A stretch of DNA of 11,509 nt from Hymenopellis radicata (lineage: Eukaryota; Basidiomycota; Agaricomycetes; Agaricales; Physalacriaceae): NCBI GenBank assembly GCA_015501595.1, contig JADNRX010001298.1:1-11509 (forward strand). Reading direction: 5' to 3'. The translations under genes and the position numbers were made by a program. Under the pieces are notes generated by a model. The model made no database searches and was not told where the DNA came from. It saw only the letters and a program-made list of their open reading frames with translations. Below are positions 1 through 7,264 of this stretch, in pieces (position 1 is the first letter of the stretch; each line of letters begins with the position of its first letter).

Positions 1-889
1 TCTGAGAAGCATTGTGTCGTGAGCTGTTTGTTTAGCTTGAGCTTCAGATGGTCAGGCGCCTTCGATGCATGGTTATCCAGCTCAATTTGGATCGTTCGTT
101 TTCACATTAGGCGATATCAGCTCAAGACGATGGAGCAGAATGGAGCATTGTCAGACTCAAACCTAAGGTATGGCTAGACCAGCCAAGACAGAGAAGGAGA
201 TCCGTAAGGGACGTGTTGGCCGCGTTCGGATGGTTATAGAAGGTGGGAAAGCAGGCACTCAAGTTAAATTGAAGGGCAGCAAGGCGAGTCACTTGATCGA
301 AAGAAGCATGGAGGTTGCGCACCAACAAGGCCGAGTATTGAGAGCCACAGTCTGCTGGTTCTTGAATTGACGCACGAATGAGAATTGACCGAAATATGAG
401 TACGGTTGTGGATATAGCTACTCCACAACGGGATAGCAACGCCAGGATCTCTGATCGACGGAGGAGCAGACCAAATTTAGCGAAATTCAGTCAGTTCGGC
501 AAATGCCGGGGAAGAGCCTCGATGTGCAGAATTTAAGGTTTATGACCCAATACACTGGGTATTCTTGTCAAAAACTCACAGAAAAAGAATTCAAAGAAAG
601 AGAACTAGAGAGAGATCTGTAGGGCAACATAAGAGGCCACAGAACCTGTCCGAGAGCCTCAACTACGCAAAAAAATCTTCCACTGCCGCCGAAACCGGTA
701 GTCATCGCGTCACATATGGTCTTCACCGGAATTTGATAGTGACAGTCTGAAAAGCAATGAAGTTAAGATTCATTTAGTCTGTAGACCAGACAACGGACCT
801 TACCCAGCTATCAGTGTACATCCCGCTTCGCGCAACGAGAGTCAGTGGTGCATAAGACCCATTTTCGGTAAACGCGCTACGTGCACAGC
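1..889. other. Region without a recognisable gene
   Basis: I find no convincing gene here. The open frames are short (about 60-105 codons), show no motif I know, and have no in-phase splice partners. A 66-codon plus-strand frame at 170-370 is basic (Arg/Lys rich), and an antisense frame overlaps it; neither resembles a known family. A small inverted repeat (ACCCA/TGGGT) sits at 545-560. The stretch could be the 3' side of a gene to the left plus intergenic or decayed repeat DNA. Confidence 0.4.
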
Positions 890-935
890 ATGGCAGGTAA
901 GTCCGTGACTAATCAATCAAGGACTTACCTGCCAT
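890..935. repeat. Foldback element 1 (perfect 15-bp inverted repeat)
   Basis: The arm ATGGCAGGTAAGTCC (890-904) is followed after a 16-nt spacer (905-920) by its exact reverse complement GGACTTACCTGCCAT (921-935). The transcript of either strand would form a 15-bp hairpin. The same arm recurs in foldback 2 at 1078-1132, but with the order of the two orientations reversed, so 921-1134 could also be read as one unit bounded by inverted copies. No target-site duplication is evident, so I cannot say whether this is a MITE-like end or another repeat. Confidence 0.85.
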
Positions 936-1077
936 TCGGCGAATTTGGGCGTTGACGAAGCTTCCCGGGACAGATCAACATGGGATGGGACAGCATCAAC
1001 ATATATCCAACATTTCATGCAGTGTTTATGCTGCTGAGGCGCCAAACGAGCAAACAAGAATGGATATCGCGCCGTTG

Positions 1078-1132
1078 GGACTTACCTGCCATTGCCTATT
1101 CGGGATGCCGATCGACGGCATGGCAGGTAAGT
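1078..1132. repeat. Foldback element 2 (shared arm, nested hairpin)
   Basis: The arm GGACTTACCTGCCAT (1078-1092) pairs with ATGGCAGGTAAGT (1120-1132) over 13 bp. Inside it is a second inverted repeat, ATGCCG (1105-1110) with CGGCAT (1116-1121). The left arm is identical to the arm at 921-935; the right copy diverges after AAGT (ACC instead of CC). It ends about 133 bp upstream of the Igo1 start codon, so it lies in that gene's promoter or leader. Confidence 0.8.
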
Positions 1133-1265
1133 ACCCAGCGGATCGGGTAATAAACCGAATTTAAGGTCCGAATGCAATGAGGGCACTGCAAGTCTTTGAT
1201 CACACTGTGTCTCACCACCACCAGCGTACCTTCCCGCTTTCAGCGAGCTCATCATCGTCAACATC

Positions 1266-1824
1266 ATGCTGCCCGCACAGCGCAACAAGATTGACATCAG
1301 TGTTCGTCGTCGTCAATGTCGTTCTTCCCGTCGCTGTCCTCATCGTGTACACAGAAACTGTCGGAGCAGGAGCAGATCCTACTACAGAAATATGGCAAGC
1401 TTCCGACGCACAAGAATGTTCTCATGAAGATGCAGAAGGTCCGCGTTGTCGATATTCGTTGTCGTTGCCCACTTATCGTTCATCTAGGATCGCAAATACT
1501 TTGACTCTGGCGACTACGCACTCTCCAAGGCTGGCGTTGCACCCCAGAGTACCGTCGGAACCGCGATACCGAATCCCCAAAAGTGAGCGGTCTCATCGAT
1601 GGATCTTGGACGCTCTTGTGCTAACGCACGCTACTAGCATTCCTCACGCCTCATCTCCTACGAACGGCAACGGTCATGCGGGGCTTTCAGTATCACCCAC
1701 CAGCTCGACAGCCTCTGTTAACAAGGAGAGCGGACTTGCTTCACCCACCGACAACAACGTTCCCACTGAAGAGCCAGAACCAGAACAAGCAGCAGATGCA
1801 GCAGATCCCCCTGCTTCATCCTGA
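1266..1824 (+). CDS. igo1: Endosulfine/ARPP-19 family protein Igo1 (PP2A-B55 inhibitor)
   Basis: Four exons, 1266-1301, 1355-1438, 1488-1582 and 1638-1824, encode 133 aa. The GT-AG introns are 53, 49 and 55 nt, with phases that join exactly. Residues 13-40 hold the family block KLSEQEQ...YGKLPTHK...MQK, followed by the diagnostic FDSGDY at 45-50 with Ser47. Then come a GTAIPNP segment and an acidic, Ser/Thr-Pro-rich tail (PTEEPEPEQ). In this family, Greatwall/Rim15 kinase phosphorylates that Ser, and the protein then inhibits PP2A-B55, acting at mitotic entry and in nutrient or quiescence signalling. The start is the ATG giving MLPAQRNKIDIS, typical of fungal members. The first donor (GTTCGT) is weak, but its phase and the resulting protein fit. 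No frame lesions. The symbol follows the yeast name. Confidence 0.9.
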
Positions 1825-2811
1825 ACGCCTCACGACCACATCCCGCTTTCGCTATCACGTTCACGTTCTCCGATTCTGTATCCATTGTAAAATGTATCCA
1901 CATTCCGCTAACCGAATTCCGTCTCTCGGTCAAGGCTAGGCTATTAATGACAATTATTCTAGACACGATCTTTTATGCACGCAAGATACATGCGCACAAT
2001 TATTCGAGGTTCGCTTATGCGTCCCCCGTGCGCTGTTACATCGTCCCTGGAGCATACACGATTTCACCTTGTTGATATGTGGGATATTTGCACCTCGTTT
2101 TTGAGGGTCATATGCTGTTATTGGAGGGTACCGAAGAATAAAATCTTGACCTCCGCGTTCAAGAGTCACGTCGCAGTTTGCCAAATTGTCCAATCTGGTT
2201 CACGACGTATGGGTGGGAAGGACTACAAGACACCCCCGCTCCTCTCCAGATGTACTCCATTTATCCTGCATCGCAGACCGTCGAGCTCACTGCCTCCAGA
2301 CGGCCAGTACAGTGATCTATGCCGATTGCGTCCTCGTATCATGATGTAGATGCCGCTCCGTCACCATGGACAATGGCGACCTCACATCGGACTTTGATCA
2401 AGCCATTCTACCCTCACAGGAGAGCGGATGGAGAATGCATGAAGGGTATGCATCGGCTAGTTTTGAGATTCGATATCCAAGGAGGTATTTCGTCAATGAA
2501 AGACTTCAATAAAAAGAAAAGGCTTGGTCGCCCAGTCGTGATGAAAGCTTGAAGTTTGTAACTTCGACAACGTCTCAATAATGAGGTCTAAGTATAAGTT
2601 CGGGAGCCTAAAGATATACCTTAGCCTATTTACGCCCGTTCGTCGGGCTGACTATCAGTGCCTGACACCAGCTTAGGACATTAGTGTCTGGGCCATCAAT
2701 ATTTCTTTGATACTGTTGTCAGCGTCGTTGTCAACGTGCACCTTTCCTCTTACCACTTCTTCCACATTCTTTTTTACCTCTGCGAGGCCTTTTCACATTC
2801 CTGCTGGCACA
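1825..2811. other. Gene-poor interval between igo1 and the GPI-protein gene
   Basis: About 990 bp with no gene I can recognise. One short frame, 2366-2512 (48 aa, starting MDNGDLTSDFDQ, ending at TAA), has a good start context (TCACCATGG) and AATAAAAAG directly at its stop. It matches no family I know and may be chance. A small hairpin, GCCCG-TTCGT-CGGGC, lies at 2634-2648. The pyrimidine-rich stretch at about 2740-2790 probably belongs to the promoter or leader of the downstream secreted-protein gene. Confidence 0.4.
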
Positions 2812-3466
2812 ATGGTTTCCTTAAAATTCTCTCTTTTCGGCATTGTATTCGCGATCCTCTTCGCGGCTCAGGAAGGTTCGCGATTTTCCGGCTGTGACCT
2901 CTCCTGTTCTAAAAAAACATCAATGGCAGCCTTCGCATTTCACTACACGGAACGTCTCGCTGCTAGGCATGATGCTTTGGCCAAGCGCGAGATCGCCAAG
3001 CGGGAGTTGACGTTGAATACTGCTTCGAGCCGACACCTTACCGCCACGCTGTCCCAGGCCGATATTCCGGCGGCATGCTCTGCTAACTGTAGCACAGATG
3101 CACTTACAGCCATTACAGTACGTGCTAGATCAATACCAAAGTCTTCCCGTACTGAAACCTGTTAGAACTGCACTGTCGAGACGTGCGTCTGCGGCGACCA
3201 GACGGATCAAGCTGTCGGAACATGCATGCAGTGTGTCGTTGCCCAGGGCGTCATCACTGCCGATCTCGGTACCGCTGTCCACAAACGTGAATAATCGTCT
3301 TGACTGTATTTCCCGTTGGCTGACAGCAAAACTTTCAGAATACGAGACCACTTGTTCGCACAGAGGTGTTCTACTGGCTACCACCAGCGGTTCGACTGCG
3401 GTCAGGGCCGGATTTGTTGCTACTGTGCCGTTGGTCCTGATTTCAGTTGCGACCATGTTGCTTTGA
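2812..3466 (+). CDS. Secreted 8-Cys (CFEM-like) protein, probably GPI-anchored
   Basis: Exons 2812-2875, 2930-3117, 3166-3268 and 3327-3466 encode 164 aa; the introns are 54, 48 and 58 nt, all GT-AG. Residues 1-20 form a signal peptide (MVSLKFSLFGIVFAILFAAQ). Two Lys-Arg-Glu repeats at 40-42 and 45-47 (AKREIAKREL) look like Kex2-type processing sites. Eight cysteines follow at 71, 75, 86, 91, 93, 104, 107 and 128, including the C-x-C pair, much like basidiomycete CFEM-like cell-surface proteins. The C-terminus has small residues (TTSGSTA) followed by a hydrophobic tail ending VLISVATMLL, the pattern of a GPI-anchor signal. The protein is inferred to act at the plasma membrane or cell wall; whether it binds heme or iron like true CFEM proteins is unknown. 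The first intron is a multiple of three, so its retention would not shift the frame. No lesions. Confidence 0.75.
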
Positions 3467-4030
3467 ATGGGATAGAGTGCAGAAGGTCGAATTGTAACCC
3501 GGCGTAGGTAGATGTGTAAACCGTGGTAAGTTAGAAGCGGTAGCCTTGATAGAGATCACAATATAGTGCTGGTCATTAGGGATTCGTGGTTTGTGGTGGC
3601 AAGTAATGTAACATAATGCGGGTAGGAGAAGGTTAGCGCTGTAGTCCTGCCTAACGTCAAAGACTCAAGAGCTTTCGACATGCGGTGAGGATCATCAATT
3701 GCAAATCTTGCGCTGTTTGTCGATGATTGTCGCAAACCGATGTCCCATTGAGTTTCAATTCATTCTTTCACCCATTCACTCTCTTTCATGTGCACTATCG
3801 TTCATTTATTTCCCTTCATGATTCGCGACTGCATGGGGAGATGCTCCGCTAGGTCTGCGCCCCGTACAGGAACTCAGTGCTCCCGCAATGTCGTCGCGCC
3901 CATTCTATTCGTTCTTTTCAATTACTGGATGATTTTCCACCTAGCTCATGCATGCGGATGATCTGCGTCGACTGAAGGAAATATTGTGGTTAAAACCCAA
4001 GTCCTACTGAGAGGGCCAAGACAAATCATC
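3467..4030 (+). other. Intergenic region: P450 upstream region with a possible uORF
   Basis: No gene is recognised. A pyrimidine-rich tract at about 3762-3815 (repeated TTCA/CTTTC) resembles fungal transcription-start regions. Downstream of it, 3818-3961 is a 47-codon open frame with a hydrophobic stretch (VVAPILFVLFNYW). It ends 69 nt before the P450 ATG. If the leader begins near the pyrimidine tract, this would be an upstream ORF in the P450 mRNA. There is no clear TATA box. Confidence 0.35.
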
Positions 4031-5943
4031 ATGTATTCTTTTTCACCGACTGAGTTCGCCAGTTTGACTGGTCTCGCTACGAATCTTCTCTTATTCAAAA
4101 TCGAGTATCGTGGCGATACGCTCTTGTTCACTCATGCTACTGCTTGGATCGCTGCATTCGCTTACTTTCTGGTCTCTTCCGCATGGTACACCGCTCTGGC
4201 AACGAGCACCTTGATGCTCGCTGTCCATACCGCCACAATGGTCGGCATAACGCTTCTCTACCGTCTCTCCCCTCTTCATCCTTTATGGGCATACCCTGGA
4301 CCTATCATGAACAAACTCACGTCGTTGACTCTCCTGCAAATGGTCGCCTCAGGCAAACGCTTCGACGTAATCAAGAGATTGCACAATCAATATGGCACCT
4401 TTGTCCGCACAGGTACGTATCTGACAGGCTAATCGCTCCCGCACTCATATTGCCATATATCCAGGTCCTAATACCCTTTCTATTAAGTCTCATGACGCGT
4501 TCCAGCCCATCTACACTACCGCACAAAGTATGGACAAGAGCGAAGCTTACCGCCAGGGACGTGCGCCGGATGGAGGACTCTTTTTCATTCGTTCCAGAGA
4601 ACAGCACAACCTGCGCAGGAAAGTTTGGGGCACGGCGTTCATTACGTCGTCTTTGGAGCACCTCATGAAGGTTGTCGAAAAGCGAACAAGGCAGATGCTG
4701 GATACCATGGAGAAACGGAAATCCGACACTGGAGTCATTGACATGACAGAGGTGATTAGGCATTGGAGTTTCGATCTTATGGTATGTCCAAATTCTTTGT
4801 GGTGTTCCATACTCACATCTCGAACGACAGGGTGAAATGACCTTCGGTTCCTCTAGTCGTATCGTAAGTCCTGCCTTGCTCGACTCAGCTCGACTTAACT
4901 TGTAATCCGTAGGAAATGATGGAGGAAGGTGACCCCAACAATATGGTTGAAAACGTCCAGAACGGCACTGCTGCTTTCGAAATGTTCGTATCATCATCGC
5001 TTGCGGCCTACAACAACTGACAATGTGAACAGTTTCGGAGAGGTGCCCGCCCTCTTTGACATCCTTTGGAACCTTCCGGCAGCCAAGGACCTGCGCATGC
5101 TCGAGAAATTCTCCACTCAATTCGTTGCCACACGCAAGCAGAAATACCAAGGTGACGACATCGCGTCGCACTTGGTAAGCTATGAAATGCTTGTTCTTAA
5201 ATTGAGCACTGACGTCTTCTAGCTCGGAGAACATGGTGGTACTCCACTGACGGACAAGGAGCTCATCCTCGATTCTACCCTAGCCATTTCGGCAGGCTCA
5301 GATACAACGGCCGGAACGCTCACCTTCATGCTGTTCCATCTACTTTCAAACCGCGATGCCTACGCCAAACTGCTAGAAGAGCTCGAAGCCGAGTTCTACA
5401 GCGCCTCGGACATCAGCGACTATAAGGCTCTTATGCAGATGCCGTATCTCTCTGGTGTTGTTTATGAGGCTTTGAGGCTCGGAACGCCATTTGGTGGCAT
5501 GCCTCGTGTTGTTCCCGAAGGCGGGGCCGTCATTTGCGAAAAGTTCGTCCTGCTGGTACCATCGTCGGTGTCCCTTGTCTGCCATGCAGACGAGCGAAGA
5601 GCACTATTACCCTGCTCCAGAGGAGTTCCATCCTGAGCGATGGCAGCCTAATGGTCTTGGTCCTCAGACTAAGACCACTCCCTTGATGTGTTTCTCCTTT
5701 GGTTCGTTCCCTACTTCCCCTCGCTTCTTCTCTTAGCTAAATCTTGGAAACAGGGGCATTCAGTTGTCTTGGGAAGCCATTCGCGCTGCAGGAACTGCAC
5801 CTTGTTCTTGCGAAACTCGTCCTGTCGTACGACATGGAACTTGCCCCGAATTCGACGGAGCCAAGTTCATTTCGACCATCAAGAACATGCGTACCACCAT
5901 CTTTGGCGAGCCCCTCCTGATCAAGGCGACTGCTCGCCGCTAA
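4031..5943 (+). pseudogene. Fungal cytochrome P450 monooxygenase, frame broken near the heme-binding end
   Basis: Seven exons: 4031-4412, 4465-4781, 4831-4863, 4913-4983, 5033-5174, 5223-5701 and 5754-5943, with introns of 48-52 nt. Allowing for three missing bases, the coding length is 538 codons, normal for a P450. The N-terminus has two to three hydrophobic segments (ER anchor), then LSPLHPLWAYPGP and a YGTFVRTGPN segment. The I-helix motif is AGSDTT (about 339-344), the K-helix ExxR is EALR (397-400), and the later motif is FHPERW. The heme-ligand segment is FSFGAFSCLGK, Cys at about 480. Single-base losses fall at about 5547-5550, 5579-5580 and 5846-5847. As written, translation stops at 5634-5636, before the heme Cys, so no active enzyme is expected unless these are sequence errors. 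GTG at 3986 is in frame, but ATG 4031 is the sensible start. I assign no CYP family and no substrate. Confidence 0.85.
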
Positions 5944-6357
5944 ACATGTAGAGGGAGAGCAGCAATTTAGACGGATAAACTAGACCTCACATAATGAGAC
6001 ATTCTAACTTACACACAAGGAATGTTGAATCCACTCCACTACGAATTTATAGACTCAAACCAATGTGCGAACATGAACTTGGAATTTTCTTGTCCTTGAA
6101 CCTTCTGCTACCTTTTGACACATCCATGAGGAATCGGGCTAATTGTCAAAGCGCCTTCTAGTATGTCTGCCGGGTCCCACATGCTACACCTTCACGCCAT
6201 CTGCACCCGCGCGCGCCACATTAGGTTCGGCGTCCTGATTCGGGCACTCCTGGTGTCCATCTTCTCCGTTTTCCACGGCAGACTATTCATATGAGATACC
6301 CTCCGCGAAAGTTGAATCATCAACGCACCGATTTGTTTCCAGACAAAAGAGACGGCT
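5944..6357. other. Convergent intergenic region
   Basis: This is 414 bp between the P450 stop and the LTO1 stop, which face each other. It should hold both 3' UTRs. I see no coding frame, RNA gene or strong hairpin. The only compositional oddity is a short CG run (CCCGCGCGCGCC) near 6207-6218. Confidence 0.5.
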
Positions 6358-6933
6358 TCAGAAGCTCATGTCGTGGACCGAAGGCTTTTCTAATGACCAT
6401 ACGGACGGTTTATCCGCCTTTTCTTCTTCGTTTGGCGTCATTGCTGCTCGCATCGAAGGTGTCACACCCAGCGTAGAACACAAGGCCTTGTATCGTGACC
6501 TGATCTGCCTTAGTAGTCGAGAGATATCCAGCGTCGAAGAGGCATCGTCTGCAGAGGGATTGACACGAGGAAACTGTTCGATGAGATCAAGTAGATGGCG
6601 AATATGGGTCACTGCGCGGCTGAAGAACAAGGTGTCAAGGTAAGCACGGTCGCTAGTGCGATAAGCAGTCACCTATCAGCTTTTTGTTCGCGTTCCAAGA
6701 CCGCCCGCCACGTCCGGGAAAATCCCTCGTAGTATCCGAGTTCTTCCCACATCTCAAATCCTTTTTCGCGGCCTAAAGCGCGCCCTTCAATGAGACCATG
6801 GATGCGGCCATGATCGTAGCCATCAGTATAGCCAGAGTCGAAAAATCTGACGTCAAGTCAGTTCACGACGAGCAGAAAGAAAATCAACAGACGTTTGCTC
6901 GAGATGAACAAGTGATTCCAAGTCAAAATCCAT
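6358..6933 (-). CDS. LTO1: Lto1/ORAOV1 homologue, Fe-S assembly adaptor for Rli1/ABCE1
   Basis: Exons on the minus strand: 6933-6893, 6846-6673 and 6619-6358, encoding 158 aa; the introns are 46 and 53 nt, GT-AG, with exact phase joins. Residues 17-56 carry the deca-GX3 signature: Gly at 19, 23, 27, 31, 35, 39, 43, 51 and 55 with Trp at 47 (FDSGYTDGYDHGRIHG, then GREKGFEMWEELG). A helical segment follows (AVTHIRHLLDLIEQFP), then a C-terminal region. In yeast, Lto1 pairs with Yae1 to bring the ABC protein Rli1 to the cytosolic Fe-S (CIA) machinery; this supports ribosome biogenesis and recycling. The last three residues, Met-Ser-Phe, fit the CIA-targeting C-terminal consensus [LIM]-[DES]-[WF]. 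All frames are intact, unlike the enzyme genes on either side. Confidence 0.92.
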
Positions 6934-7264
6934 GGTGAGAATACGAGATTGTGGTAAGAGTCAAAGTTTGATCAAAGTTCAATGGCAATGATCCACTGTA
7001 TTATATATATATTTACCTCAACGTATGATGAGCAAGTACACCCTACCAGAAAAAAACAAGCTACAGTACACACAGAAGACTCGAAGAAGGTAATACGAAG
7101 AATAACATATGCGTTAATGTTGTCACCACCATTCTGTCAGATAAAGACTCAATAAATAAACGACCACCATTATGCCCCACGCAGACGACTTGAACATCGA
7201 CATGCAGAGTTCAGCTCGGTCTTGTGTATGATGGCGTACTTCACTTCTTCACCGCATATTTGTG
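6934..7264 (-). promoter_or_regulatory. LTO1 upstream region with TATA-like tract
   Basis: This 331-bp interval lies between the amylase stop and the LTO1 start, both on the minus strand. An alternating TA tract at 7000-7013 sits about 70-80 nt upstream of the LTO1 ATG and could act as a TATA element. A direct repeat TCAAAGTT occurs at 6961-6968 and 6972-6979. If the amylase frame is extended by one more restored base (see the amylase entry), its coding region would reach about 7170, leaving less intergenic space. Confidence 0.35.

Noticed and set aside
503..519. 17-nt word (ATGCCGGGGAARAGCCT) shared with 9046-9062, one mismatch
   Set aside because: One such near-match between two places is about what chance allows in 11.5 kb, and the flanks do not match.
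1078..1134. U1 snRNA gene, because of ACTTACCTG
   Set aside because: The downstream sequence does not carry the U1 stem-loop or Sm-site features I would expect, and the word occurs as inverted pairs instead.
1177..1824. A single 215-aa protein from the long plus-strand frame
   Set aside because: Only its last part (from 1638) is real coding sequence. The N-terminal two thirds is out of frame with the igo1 exons and lacks the family motif.
4371..5234. 287-aa frame on the minus strand
   Set aside because: It is antisense to the P450 exons, whose spliced product shows clear motifs; the antisense protein shows none.
5547..5591. An intron from GTCCTG to CATGCAG in the P450 that would avoid two frameshifts
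   Set aside because: It would delete the conserved segment PAGTIVGVP, which is clearly coding in a shifted frame.
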